The position numbers and the translations under genes are program-made. Source: Leucogyrophana mollusca (Eukaryota; Basidiomycota; Agaricomycetes; Boletales). From it: DNA of 16,250 nt. Below, piece after piece: positions 1 through 9,192 of this stretch (its first letter is position 1; each line of letters begins with the position of its first letter). Below the pieces are notes generated by a model. It was not told the origin of the DNA and made no database searches. It saw only the letters and a list, made by a program, of their open reading frames with translations. The DNA lies in assembly GCA_021014945.1 (NCBI GenBank), contig MU266761.1, positions 1 through 16,250 on the forward strand, written 5' to 3'.

Positions 1-688
1 AACCTCCGACAGCGACAGTGCGCTGTTACCAGAAATACATACACAGAGGGTACTCGATCACAATTAACCCGCGTCAATGGGACGTCAACGAGGAGGGGCG
101 ACCAGCACAGAGACAAACACACCAGTGTCAACGAGACACAATTTGTCCCCATACAGTTCGAACGACGTTCGATTCAGGAAGCCTATACATCCGATTCAGG
201 CCCGGACGTCAGGGAGCGGGGGTGGATGATAACACAGCCAGACGTGCACAGAAGACAAGGCATGCAGTGGTGTGGCACTTGGGAGGAATTCCATGCGAGA
301 GCGACGGTGGCAGAGAAGTGATGGAATCCTTCGCGCTTACGAGAATAGGAACGGCGCGGCGTCGCTGATGAAAAGTACATATAAATATGTATGTGTATTA
401 GTACAGAGGACATATACAGACAACTGCAAACACAGAAACAACGCAGACGAGTTGGGATTGTTGTGAGCAGTCGGAGCAGCCGAGAAGCCGAGGACATTGG
501 TCAGGCTGGATAAGGCAACACTTTCAGGATGCACCAATGGAATGCAGCAGTCAAAACAGGAACAAACAAAGAAAAGCGGGTATGAACGAGTCTTTCGTAC
601 CTCAAGGACTCGTAACCAGCCCAAAAAGGGTATAAACCCTAGACTCGGGTTATACGTCGTCTAAATTGGCATGAAACAAGAAGAGTTG
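1..688. other. No recognisable gene
   Basis: I see no convincing gene. Short open frames overlap on both strands and none shows a family motif or a clean splice chain. A small imperfect inverted repeat lies at 630-639 and 647-655 (GTATAAACCC and GGGTTATAC). The stretch could be intergenic or decayed. Confidence 0.4.
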
Positions 689-1033
689 CTACCTCGGTAT
701 TTCAGTGATTATGCATGCTGCATCCATCAAACAGCTCAAAAATATAGATGTTGGGATAGCTGAGAGCCTGTCGCGTCCATTGGTACCATCGTCTCGAGGG
801 TTTGTGATGTATTGATTGCGTGACATGTAGATTGAGTTTTGAGATGACGTGAAAAAGTGCCCCAAGCCAACAAGACCACGCAGTTCAAAAACATTTTCTC
901 TGTCAACACCACTGGAAAATTGGTTCTGTATATCTTCGAGTAGGTTGTTAAAATATAGAGAAGAAGTTGAGACTATAAAATGTGTTGTTTGTCCGTGGTG
1001 AGCCAACTGTTTCATTTGATGATAGTGTTGCAA
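689..1033 (-). CDS. Unrecognised open frame, 114 codons, possibly a relic
   Basis: This minus-strand frame is open for 114 codons in a stretch less GC-rich than its surroundings. The peptide has ordinary amino-acid composition (for example VDRENVFELRGLVGLGHFF) and lacks the Pro/Ser/Arg bias of chance frames in the GC-rich parts of the window. I recognise no domain, signal peptide or membrane segment. A second minus-strand frame (948-1136) overlaps its 5' end in another phase, so an intron or a frameshift upstream is possible. No neighbour suggests a role. It may be an exon, a pseudogene fragment or chance; I do not assign a function. Confidence 0.2.
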   Translation of the reverse strand: MQHYHQMKQLAHHGQTTHFIVSTSSLYFNNLLEDIQNQFSSGVDRENVFELRGLVGLGHFFTSSQNSIYMSRNQYITNPRDDGTNGRDRLSAIPTSIFLSCLMDAACIITEIPR

Positions 1034-1384
1034 TGGCCCATTGATAACTGTAACGTCTCAATGCCATGGACGTTGCGACCCAACTCACACAGTTTCTATA
1101 TGTCACCCAGGTATACGGACTGCTCGTGATATTCACTGCAGCGATCGAACTACGGAAATCATGCCACAGGCCCTCGAGCTAATCTGATTTCTACAGAAGC
1201 ACCTAAAAATCAAGCCTCGCTTTCCAGTCAGAAGATGCAGCCCCTCACTCGTAAATTAGCAGATTCCTTTACGTGCGGTGCCTGCCCCGGACTTCAATAG
1301 ATTTGCAAATCTGATCAATCTCCCTGTCGAACGCTGTTCGCTTCCCAGTTCGTGTAGGCGATTGAACGATTGTTCATCTTCCAT
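1034..1384. other. No recognisable gene
   Basis: Nothing recognisable was found. The open frame on the minus strand at 1256-1651 runs into the 1385-1560 repeat and shows no family motif. Confidence 0.4.
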
Positions 1385-1560
1385 GCAACATGGCACGTAC
1401 TGCAAGTCGCGTAACTTCTCTTCTATGGGCTGAATGTTCCATATCGGTTCCGCCCGACAGCGTTTGAATTGAAGCTCGATGTAGTGGTAGGTTTGCGACG
1501 TTACACATGCAACGTCGCATATGATGTACTTCCGTGCACCTTGTCTGCACCATGGGATTC
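1385..1560 (+). repeat. Lone copy of the 160-bp unit arrayed at 8479-9150
   Basis: Shared blocks in the same order and strand as the 8.5-9.1 kb array are CATGGCACGTA near 1389, GGGCTGAATG, CGACAGCGTTTGAATT, GGTTTGCGACGTTACACATG and CACCTTGTCTGCACCATGG near 1540. The copy lies about 7 kb from the array, so the unit is dispersed as well as tandem. No coding capacity is apparent. Confidence 0.75.
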
Positions 1561-1879
1561 TGTAGTCCCCTGGTACTCTTCCGAAGATACTCGAGTCTCC
1601 AACGATTTCCTGGTCAACACCCCTTTTGCATGGTTCAATTCTCCGTCCCATATCTCGCTCGCCATCAAGTCCTCCCTCAAAGCCAGATTGCCACCCAGCT
1701 CAGGTTCAAGGACGGGACTTGTATCCTTCCTCGCGCAACTTCGAACGTGGTCTCGAAAGACCGATACTCCTCTTTACGCCCTCAAGCGCGATCAACAAGA
1801 GGGTTTCAGTCGCTTGGAACCTCAAGGGTTAAGGTCTTCCCTTCATTATCTGTGATCTGGATATATCCACATAATCTAA
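1561..1879. other. No recognisable gene
   Basis: Open frames exist on the plus strand, but three overlap in different phases and none carries a motif I recognise. The stretch abuts the 3' end of the left PEX3 pseudogene. Confidence 0.35.
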
Positions 1880-2440
1880 TGTCCCTCATCGCTTCGAAAC
1901 CACTGAACGGACCTTCACTCCCTTCTTCTCCCTCCGCACCCATACTCACCCACATCACCTCCCCTAACCTCATCGCTAACACACAACAGTCCCGTCGTTC
2001 ATCCCCCCCCCCCCCCCCCCCCCCCCCCCAGCGCGCTATCCACAAAGACCCGCCCCCTCAACCCCTCGATGAACACCTCCGTCGCACGGTCGAGCGCGGC
2101 CTCGAGGGCGCCGCGAAGTCCGGGGACAAGAGGTAGGAGCGCGTTTGTGCAAGGAGGATGGTGAAGCGCGGGCCGGGTGTGTGTAGAGTATAGAAGCAGC
2201 GGGAGGGGAGGCCGAGTGTGAGTGTGAGGGTCGAAGTGGTGAATTTGATGACGAGGCGAGGTAAGTCGGGGCGAACGGCTTGCGGGGGTGTGATGGCAAG
2301 ACGTGGGAACATTCAAGCAGAGACAATAGGTGTGGTTGGGTATCTGTATGCAGTGGTGCTCCACCCTGTGCGAGGACGGGGGTGGTTGCCTCGGGCGTTG
2401 GGAAAAGAGGAAGCTGTGGATGTAAGGGTCAGCGAGTTGT
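1880..2440 (-). pseudogene. PEX3: Left PEX3 pseudogene, C-terminal block
   Basis: Read on the minus strand this is the 3' part of a peroxin-3 gene. PEX3 is a peroxisomal membrane protein that docks PEX19. Seen here: frames giving QTRSYLLSPDF, then an EAALDRATEVFIEGLRGR segment, matching the PEX3 C-terminal pattern of an 'ETR..L.SPDF' helix followed by '..ATEVL.EGLR'. The two segments lie in different frames, so the copy is frameshifted. A run of 27 G (minus strand) follows near the end of the open frame. The same DNA recurs inverted at 15440-15995. The upstream PEX3 blocks lie at 3666, 5009 and 5640, separated by repeat insertions. It is certainly broken. The assignment rests on motif order over four blocks and not on an alignment. 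Confidence 0.75.
2003..2029. repeat. Homopolymer run of 27 C
   Basis: A perfect C run, or G run on the coding strand of the left PEX3 relic. The inverted copy has only six G at the matching place (near 15861), so the run expanded in this copy. Its exact length is also the kind of thing sequencing gets wrong. Confidence 0.9.
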
Positions 2441-2540
2441 GACCTGGAGGTTGCAAATTGGAGAGCAGAAAGGAATGGGTGAACGATTTACGGAATATAG
2501 TACAAGGGAAGAAGCAGAAAGGAGAAAAGGGAGGTGAGGG
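2441..2540. other. Junction between PEX3 relic and repeat block
   Basis: A purine-rich stretch (GGAGAGCAGAAAGG, GAAGCAGAAAGGAG) with no recognisable gene. Similarity to the right PEX3 copy fades near 2440, and the degenerate repeats begin near 2541. Confidence 0.35.
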
Positions 2541-3230
2541 ATCGAGATCAACCGACGAGCGTTAATACACCTCACCCGACGAGCAATCAAGTACCAAATC
2601 AACATGTGATCAAGCTCTACTCCGTGAGTGCTCAAGCAGGCAGTCGAGGAGTAGTCGGATATCCGCAGCAATGAGTGTTTACACACCATTTCGATAATTG
2701 ATCGGGCACCACCATGCAAATGCATGAACTCCCCCCTTGACAAGGGACATGCCGGCTGGTGGATGCAAAGCTCCATCGACGTATGTAGAGCTGCCCGCGT
2801 AATCAAGTGTAGCAGAACTATATTCAAAGAGTAAGTCAATGATATCTGGGAACCTCAATCAACGAGCACTCAAACAATATAATCGCTGAGTGGCCAACAC
2901 AACGAGCGGACGAGCGTTTGAACACCGGAGTTAACGGGTGATTGAACGCTCATCTGATGTGTGCTCACAGCACCCCCAAGCGATGAATCCATAAACAATC
3001 AAGTCAATGAGTGCCAAGTGCACAAGCAGACGAGTGTTCAAACAACCCAGTCAAGAAGCGCCGAGCACCCAATACCCCGCTCGTGGCCTTTCGGCCAACA
3101 TCCAAACGTCGCCGGGGGGACGCCAAGCGTCGTACTGATGGCCGTGCGGGCACCAGACGTCGCAAGTGTACAAATTCCCCTTTTGAGCCCCTTTTGTGTG
3201 CAAACATCCAGACAGTCCAACCCGGCAAGG
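2541..3230. repeat. Degenerate short repeats, CGAGYGYT-type
   Basis: Related short phrases recur irregularly: CGACGAGCGTTAATACACC, CGGACGAGCGTTTGAACACC, AGACGAGTGTTCAAACAACC and variants with GAGTGCTC. The spacing is irregular and the units have drifted, so this is an old minisatellite-like block or the eroded interior of an element. Open frames through it on both strands are by-products of the repeats. It sits between two PEX3 blocks, so it interrupted that gene. Confidence 0.55.
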
Positions 3231-3662
3231 ATTCGAACAGCAACAACAAGTGGGTGATCGCCTGAAGACCCAAGCAGCAAGTATATAAACACCAAGTCGA
3301 CCAGCGTGTCAGCGACCCGGAACAGTACCCCTTTGACGAGCGCACAAACGCATGAAGTCGATGCTCGCCAAGACACCCAAGGCGACCCGTGTTTCATACA
3401 GCAATCAGTGAGCGGGTGATTACCAGACGACATGCGTTCGTACACCAAGCGAACGAGTGTTCTATCACCCAACCAGCGAGCGTCCAGAACACCCCATCCA
3501 CCTGGCTGGTGTACCTTCGAACTCCATACGCGACGACTGCCAGCGCCATATGGAACGAGTGCCAAGGGGATGTCCAGTGCGCAACCCGGAGTGAGTTTGA
3601 GAATGTGAGCCCCAATCCCTCCCCTGGAACCACAGGAGGACACAGACGAGGGTTCCAACGAA
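3225..3662 (+). repeat. Dispersed repeat, copy 1
   Basis: About 430 bp matching 8065-8452 on the same strand in the same block order: AGGATTC.AACAGCAA near 3229, CGTG.TTCATACAGCAA near 3389, GCGAACGAGTGTTCTATCAC near 3449, GATGTCC.GTGCGCAACCCGGAG near 3568, and CACAGGAGGACA..GAC.AG.GTTCCAACG at 3632-3662. Both copies lose similarity right after TTCCAACG, which marks one end of the element. No transposase or reverse transcriptase motif is visible, so the class is unknown. Here the end abuts PEX3 sequence directly. Confidence 0.75.
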
Positions 3663-3665
3663 GAC

Positions 3666-3875
3666 CTAGTACCTCCCTGGCTCTTTCGAAGGCATATAAG
3701 GCAAGAACGAAGAAGGCAAAGAGAACGCCTGCCTGGTCTGACTCTTTCCGCCCTCGAACTGCACCTCGTACTCGACGGGGTGCTGCACGTCCACGAGGAG
3801 TGCTCTCAGTTCAGTGGGGCCGTGTTTGGTTTTCAGGGAGACGCTGTGGTGGAGTTCGAATATTCGCGTGTTCAA
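3666..3875 (-). pseudogene. PEX3: Left PEX3 pseudogene, central block
   Basis: On the minus strand the frame reads HHSVSLKTK, then ELRALLVDVQHPVEYEVQFEGG. This matches the central PEX3 region, where a G-V-S-L-K-T/H-K phrase is followed by a helix ending in V-E-Y/Q. The frame ends at a stop where the 3225-3662 repeat begins, so the repeat cut the gene here. The next PEX3 block upstream in the gene lies beyond the satellite, at 5009-5636. I see no counterpart of this block in the right copy. Confidence 0.7.
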
Positions 3876-4132
3876 ATTTGGGAGCGTCGTGTGTTCGGGC
3901 GTCAGTGAGTATCAAGTATATGCGGCAAAACGCGCATCGATTATGTCTGGACGGGTGTATATAGAATATGCGTCGCATTCGATGTTCAGTGAGGAGGAAA
4001 GCAACAAAAGGAAAGGAAATCGTTAGTAATCAGTTCAAGGTGTAGGGATACACACCACAAAGAGTACCTAGGGGTCTCACGCTGAGGGTAAACAATGCTA
4101 AAAGAGCGGGATGTGGCTCTCGCGCGTGTACC
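3876..4132. other. No recognisable gene; spacer before the satellite
   Basis: Probably decayed PEX3 sequence grading into the satellite. No motif is recognised on either strand. Confidence 0.35.
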
Positions 4133-4950
4133 GTCATGCATATATATGCGCACCCTCACACATATATGCACGCATATAACATACATACCCGCCCGCATAT
4201 ATGCACCACCTCCTATCTCCGCCATTAAGATTACCTTCCTCCCCGCTCCTCCAGCCTGCTGCCTAAACACGGCCCTCCCTGCGCAAACACCCACAAAAAA
4301 TCTCCTGTCGCAAAGAATAAAATGGCCCCCTCCCCTAAAGAAACCCCAACAAACGCAAACAAAACCACTCACCCTTCAAATACCCCCCTCGACTCCCTGC
4401 CTCAGCCGCATCTGTCATGCATATATGGCACCCTCGCGCATATATGCACGCGTGCATGCATGTATGCGGGCCCGCCCGCGTATATGCACCACCTCCTATC
4501 TCCGCCATCAAGATTACCTTCCTCCCCGCTTCTCCAGCTTGCTGCCCACATACGGCCCTCTCTGCGCAAACACCCACAAAAAATCCCCTGTCGCAAAAGA
4601 TAAAATGGCCCCCTCCCCTAAAGAAACCCCAACAAACGCAAGCAAAACCACTCACCCTTCAAATACCCCTTCGACTCCCTGCCTCATCCACATCTGTCAT
4701 GCATATATGCACGCATACATGCATACATGCGAACCCGCCCGCATATATGCACCACCTCCTATCTCCGCCGTTAACATTACCTTCTTCCCCACTCCTCCAG
4801 CCTGCTGCCCAAATACAGCCCTGTCCGCGCAAACACCCACAAAAAATCACCAGTCGCCAAAAATAAAATGACCCTCCCCCTAAAGACACCCTACAAACGC
4901 AAACAAACCATTCGCCCCCCAAATACCCCCTCGACTCCCTGCCTCACCCG
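4133..4950. repeat. Three-copy 282-bp satellite with alternating purine/pyrimidine tracts
   Basis: Units begin at GTCATGCATATAT: 4133, 4414 and 4696 (spacing 281 and 282). The third ends near 4950. Each has a variable ATGC/ATAT head, then a conserved body (CACCACCTCCTATCTCCGCC, CGCAAACACCCACAAAAAAT, CCCTCGACTCCCTGCC). The head carries the perfect palindrome GCATATATGC. It also has uninterrupted alternating purine/pyrimidine runs of 34 bp at 4435-4468 and 34 bp at 4698-4731, with shorter runs in unit 1 (4135-4153, 4157-4178). Long open frames cross the array on both strands because the unit is short of stops; they are not genes. The array lies inside the left PEX3 relic. Confidence 0.92.
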
Positions 4951-5008
4951 CGTCACGACATCCCCACCCCACGTACAGGATCCACCACGAGAGCGTGAGA
5001 AAGCGCAT

Positions 5009-5636
5009 CTAGGTGTCATCCCAGATGGTGGTTAGCTGAAGGTGACCGGTGCGTGGTGCATTTGTTTTATGTGTGAGATCCGAGTCGTCGAGGAAGTCGT
5101 CTTCTTTGGAAATAAATGTAGGCAGTGCGGGAAGTGCCCCGTGCACGCGTTCCACCCAGCCGAAGGGCCCTCCAGCGTTTGCATATCCAACAGGCGGCTC
5201 ACCGCGTGTCTGATTACTATACACGTAGGTGATTGTAGCGCTCGAGTCTGGGACGCCTGTGGATCAGTGTATGCGTTCGAGCCCCTCCTAGGCGAGGAGG
5301 TGACGTACTTGGTGCTGTCGCGCGAGGAGGGCGAGCTGGGTGGAGGTAAGAAGAGAGATGAGGGTCGTGCAGTAGGGGACTGTTATTGTGCGTGCTATAG
5401 GGCAGGGCTCTGGGCTTTAGATGCAGCAGAGGTATGAGTTAGTGCGAATGAGGTGCAGAAGGGGGGGAGGCGGACGAAGCGGCGGGGTATGTGGATGGAA
5501 CTTCAGAGTGCGACGAGGCAACAGCCGAGCTTGTGTGGCTCATCTGGGAGCTTGCCGTAGTTATCGAGTTCGAGAGCTGTGCGCCTGCCGAGGCAAGGGA
5601 GTCGTGCGGGTGAAGCGCCGATCCACACCCATCCAC
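5009..5636 (-). pseudogene. PEX3: Left PEX3 pseudogene, N-central block
   Basis: Minus-strand frames give a serine-rich linker (5439-5636), then, in another frame near 5400-5320, YCTTLISLLTSTQLALLARQ. That phrase matches the conserved PEX3 helix after the N-terminal domain ('LYST.LL.LL..QL.LLAR'). A further open frame runs to a stop at 5009 (contains FGWVERVHGALPALP) and has no clear PEX3 match. At least two frame changes and an in-frame stop follow QLALLARQ, so the copy is dead or needs improbable splicing. The satellite begins just beyond 5000. Confidence 0.72.
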
Positions 5637-5639
5637 ACC

Positions 5640-6190
5640 CTACATCTGACCACGTGCCACTACTTCCCACTCCCTGGTCCACGGCTCCCATTCCCGCCAA
5701 AACATACACCTAACCGACGGCAGTTCCGTCCGCGCAGGGAAGGGGGGAGAAGAGGAGGTGCAGATTATTGCAGCGCAGGATTCGGACGACTGGTGTTCGT
5801 GCGTGAGACCCCCAACGTCCAGCTCCTCGGCGATCTGCTCGGAGAGCGTGGGGATGAGCGCCATGATCGTGTACATGGCATCTTCGTGTCTCTTGGTCGC
5901 GCCGGCGGAGTCTGGTGCAACAACACTATCAACATCCTCAATCATCAGTAAAACACACACATACCGCTACGAACCGCACACTTGTGTTCTTGGCGACTTT
6001 ATCCTTCACCTCCTTCAGGCGCTCGTTCACATACAAGCTGAAAACGTACCCGTCACCGAGGAGGATTCTAGCCCAGTCGGTGCTCGTGAAAATACTTGCG
6101 TGCGCTGTCGAGTATAAGGTAGGTTACTGGCCACGATGCGAGGTTACGTAAGTGTGCGGAGAAGCTCCGCGGTTATGGGTTTGAAAATTG
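5640..6190 (-). pseudogene. PEX3: Left PEX3 pseudogene, N-terminal block
   Basis: This is the PEX3 N-terminal domain on the minus strand. One frame reads ILLGDGYVFSLYVNERLKEV (near 6070-6010), the usual 'GGYl..RYV.ER..E' helix. After a break near 5980-5940 comes YTIMALIPTLSEQIAEELDV with GLTHEHQS, matching the family's 'MAL.PTL.EQI.EE.DVE.LT.ELQ'. An ATG opens near 6195 on the minus strand but meets a stop (TAA) within about 20 codons unless an intron follows. The block is colinear and inverted relative to 13096-13530. The hydrolase relic starts divergently about 500 bp away. Confidence 0.8.
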
Positions 6191-7510
6191 TATCAATCAG
6201 CATGGTCATTGTTGCCAACGATGATCTCGATCAACGTCCATGGTACCGTGTCGCCACCATTTTAGATGTGACAGCCGATGTTCTCCACAGGCTATTCTCG
6301 CAGCAGCGACCTTCAAAATCTCGCCGCCCCTCCTTCGTATCCGCGCCAGTCTCAGCCCACTCCAAGCCGACGCTCCACCTGTTAATCGGCTTTACTCGAG
6401 GCGCAGGCTAGTCTCGATTCGTTTTGCTGGTCGGGTATGCTAATTCCAACATGGCCCGCACTACTTCATCTTGACACCGCGAGAGAAGAGGGATGTAGTC
6501 ATTCGTTCCTCCACTTGCGCAAGTCGCGATCGCTTGTGATCGGCGTGTCTCTGACTGACTTTTGAACTCCCTTTGTAGACTGTAGCTCTCGTCCACAATA
6601 AACGAAAAGGATCATCATGACCTCGCTCTCCACTTCTGATTACGAATTCGGACCCCAGCGCTCCAAAATTCGTTGACAGGTCAGACGCCTAGTACGTGAC
6701 CTTGGCGATGCAGGCCAAAGATCCCCCGTTGTGGGAACGGTATCTGTCTCTTGCGGGTCAGGCCACAGCGCATTGATCGATTTTTGGTGTACTGCCATGT
6801 GTTCTTTCTCTCAACGGCTTCCGGTGCGTGTTCTGAGTCTGTATTCGACGGAAATTGTTGACATGAATTGGTAGCTCCTCGCCGATCGGAATCGCCGTGC
6901 CCGAGTGCGGCAAGCAGCTGTCTTCAGTTGTTTTCTGCGTGCTTACATGCAAACACCCCGAAACCACTGCGCTTCACCCTGCAGGATTTCCAATCCAACT
7001 GAACGAACTTATCACGGCCGTGGAATATGTCCTCTGCACTGGCGTCAAACCAGCAAACTTGTACCTAGCGGGACTCGGACGGCGCTAATCCGATTCTCTA
7101 GCTCTTGTGCCAACCCTCCGCCCCCTTCCTCTCGCCTCCATTCCTACGGCACCCCTGCACTCTGCTATCGGAGGCGCACGTTTCATCTTGCTGCATGGTG
7201 ATCTACGGTACACGTCTCTGCCACCCGAAGTTCGCGAGAACCTTAATTTGATCTCCACTGCGATTTTTCGCAGGTGGGGGGAGGCGTATCTCAGTTCGGA
7301 ATCTATTTCACGACCCATGCGAACAGACCCTTGCTGCCCCTGACGGATGGTTCGACGGCATCTGCACCTTCGTGAGGCGCCTTTTTGTCTTAGTGCGGGC
7401 CAACGAAGGAACACACGACTATATCATTGAGTTGAGGAAGAAGCTGCGGGCGGCCCATCCGGGTATGTGGATCGAGGTACGGATGGACGGCATGCATGTT
7501 GACTTAACGA
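5690..7510 (+). repeat. Left inner arm of the inverted duplication
   Basis: The reverse complement of this arm matches 12005-13530 along its length: PEX3 N-terminus, the intergenic stretch, and the hydrolase. Example: TACAATTTTCAAACCC followed by CCGCGGAGCTTCT occurs here on the minus strand (near 6183-6150) and on the plus strand near 13102-13136. Substitutions and small indels are frequent by eye, so the duplication is not recent. The outer PEX3 C-terminal block (1880-2440 against 15440-15995) belongs to the same mirror order. Confidence 0.85.
6191..6689. other. Divergent intergenic stretch between PEX3 and hydrolase relics
   Basis: This stretch is conserved (inverted) at about 12870-13095. 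Shared blocks include GGGGCGGC..GGTCGC, CCTGT.GAG.ACATCG and TTTTCGTTT.TTG.GGACGAG. It probably held the ancestral two-way promoter and 5' ends. No new gene is seen. Confidence 0.5.
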
Positions 7511-7520
7511 ATAATCCCGC
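6690..7520 (+). pseudogene. Alpha/beta-hydrolase (HSL type) pseudogene, left copy
   Basis: Fragments of an alpha/beta-hydrolase (esterase/lipase, hormone-sensitive-lipase type) appear in order on the plus strand: LAMQAKDPPLWERYLSLAGQ (6699-6758); LHPAGFPIQLNELITAVEYV then KPANLYLAG (6972-7070); PPEVRENLNL and FRRWGEAYLSS (7219-7305); PDGWFDG then RRLFVLVRANEGTHDYIIEL (7339-7434); and GMHVDLT (7490-7510), the region of the catalytic His. The nucleophile elbow, GDSAG in the family, would be GDSDG here and is frameshifted by one base. A second lesion (an extra TA giving TAG) follows within 25 bases. Several frames are needed overall, so this is a pseudogene. It is duplicated inverted at 12005-12890. 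Confidence 0.82.
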
Positions 7521-8064
7521 GTTAAACGAGGTCGCCACCGTCGGCCACTATTGGCTCCTCCTCATGGGACTCAACGCTAGTGAGCTGGATGATCCACTGG
7601 CTCTCGCACAGTGCATTCGGCAAACATCGGTCAGTTGGGTGGAGCTCGGTGGTGGGTGGAGCTCCTCCGGGTGCTGGTTGATTGGACTTGCAGCTGATGT
7701 CGACCGTTTGCCGTTGATCTAATCCAAGTGGATCACACGTCCCATCCAACTCAGCACAGGAAAAGCATCTGTACACTTATGTGACCTGCAATTCCATGCT
7801 GGGAGCTGCACCCGTGGTAAGTGATGCAGCGCGCATTTGGCTTCTTTCCTGATATGCGGCGAGCACACTTGGGGCGATGTTGCTCTCCGAACCCTCCGCT
7901 CTCATCACCCAGTCGTTCTATAACAACCATTTCCCGATAACGTACTGCTCCATACTCACGTGCAGTCTTGGGTTGTCACTTCTTACCTGTCGTTGGTTGC
8001 CGCTGTGATTTGGATCCACGACTGAGCTACTTGTGTTGGAGCATCAAATGCCCAGGCGCTCTAA
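7521..8064. other. No recognisable gene; possible membrane-protein tail
   Basis: Beyond the hydrolase the inverted match stops. One plus-strand frame near 7970-8020 reads VVTSYLSLVAAVIW before a stop, preceded by a usable acceptor (ACGTGCAG, ending 7966). This could be the last exon of a membrane protein. With a single short segment I do not call a gene. Confidence 0.25.
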
Positions 8065-8452
8065 TCGATGAGGATTCAAACAGCAAGCGAACGAGGGCCC
8101 GACCAACAATTGGGTGGTCGTCCGAAGACCAAGGCGACAAGCGTCAACTAGGGTGTCGTCCCGAGCACCGAACGAAGTCGGCAGGCGCCCAGACGTACCC
8201 GAGTCAACCCGTGGTTCATACAGCAAATCGGTGGGCGGGTTATTAACAGATGACAAGTATTGGTATGCTGAGTGAACGAGTGCTCTATCACTTGGTCAGC
8301 AAGCATCCAGAAATCCCCTAGCGTACCTCCGACGCCCTACGCGGCGACTGCCGCCAAACGGATGTCCGGTGCGCAACCCGGAGAGAGTTGAAGAATGTAA
8401 ACCTCAACCCTCCCCCCGAATCACAGGAGGACAAAGACAAGAGTTCCAACGG
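8065..8452 (+). repeat. Dispersed repeat, copy 2
   Basis: Direct-orientation match to 3225-3662, with the same block order and the same end at GTTCCAACG. It is shorter, through several internal deletions. It runs almost directly into the A-B array that starts at 8479. No protein motif is seen. Confidence 0.75.
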
Positions 8453-8478
8453 GTAGTCGCATTGCTTCTGTTCGGTGG

Positions 8479-9150
8479 GCTGAATGGTCCATGCTAGTAC
8501 CGCTCGACAGTGTTTGGCTCGATGTAGAGCTAGGTTTGTGACGTTACACATGAAGCGACAGATAAAATGTGCTTCCATGCATTTTGTCTGCCCCATGGCA
8601 CGTATTTTCCCCGTAAGTCATGCTACTTTTGTTCGATGGGCTCAATGACTCATGTCGCCTGACGGTGTTTGAATTCAGATTATATAGCCAGGTTCTCGAC
8701 TTTACACATGGAACGTCACATATGATGTGCTTCCATGCACCTTGTACTACGCCCCTGTCGCCACAAACTTTTTCATTGGCTTCTGTGCACTGAGTAATAA
8801 GCCGAATATCAGTTCCGTTCGACGGCGTTTGATTTGACACTCGAGAACTAGAGCTAGGTTTGCGACGTTACACTTGGAACGTCAGATGCTGATGTGCTTC
8901 CATGCACCTTGTCTGCACCATGGCAGGTGATTTCCCCGTAAGTCGTGTTACTCTGTTCGGTGGGGCTAAACGGTCCATGTAAGCACTGCCTGACAGCGTT
9001 TGAATTCAAATTCTATGGCCAGGTTCGCGCCATTACACATGGAACAGCAAATATGGTGTGCTTCCATGCACCTTGTATGTCCCTGTCGCCACAAACTGTC
9101 TTCATTGGCTTCTGTGCACTGAAAGTAAGCCGAATACCACGACTACAGGT
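8479..9150 (+). repeat. A-B-A-B tandem array of about 160-bp units upstream of the MACPF gene
   Basis: Units start near 8479, 8638, 8802 and 8962, with a partial fifth at about 9126. All share a core: GACGG.GTTTGAATT, a GCCAGGTT or GCTAGGTT phrase, TTACACATGGAACGTCA, and TGTGCTTCCATGCACCTTGT. Units 1 and 3 end in a CCATGGCA..TTTCCCCGTAAGTC block. Units 2 and 4 end in CTGTCGCCACAAACT..TTCATTGGCTTCTGTGCACTGA. The true period is therefore a dimer of about 323 bp. In unit 2 the core is a near-perfect palindrome at 8707-8737. The array ends about 40 bp before the TATA-like box of the MACPF gene. Confidence 0.85.
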
Positions 9151-9192
9151 TAGCATGATGCATTTCCGAAACAATAGTCGCCCCAGCCAAAC

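Noticed and set aside
630..655. Imperfect hairpin and an AACCCTAG string resembling a telomere repeat
   Set aside because: There is one short imperfect stem and no tandem telomere units, so it is not distinguishable from chance.
1534..2136. A 200-codon plus-strand frame including a proline run
   Set aside because: The proline run comes from the C27 tract, and its 3' half is antisense to the PEX3 relic.
3038..3658. A 206-codon open frame on the minus strand
   Set aside because: It runs through the degenerate short repeats and the dispersed element, and its peptide only reflects the repeats (HPL.. and RTLVRLV-like phrases). No domain is seen.
4095..4871. A 258-codon open frame on the plus strand and others on both strands
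   Set aside because: They follow the 282-bp satellite; open frames appear on both strands and in more than one phase with repetitive Pro/Thr or Cys/Gly composition.
7750..8030. Possible spliced membrane-protein tail
   Set aside because: Only one hydrophobic stretch and a plausible acceptor are present; there is no continuous exon chain or family match.
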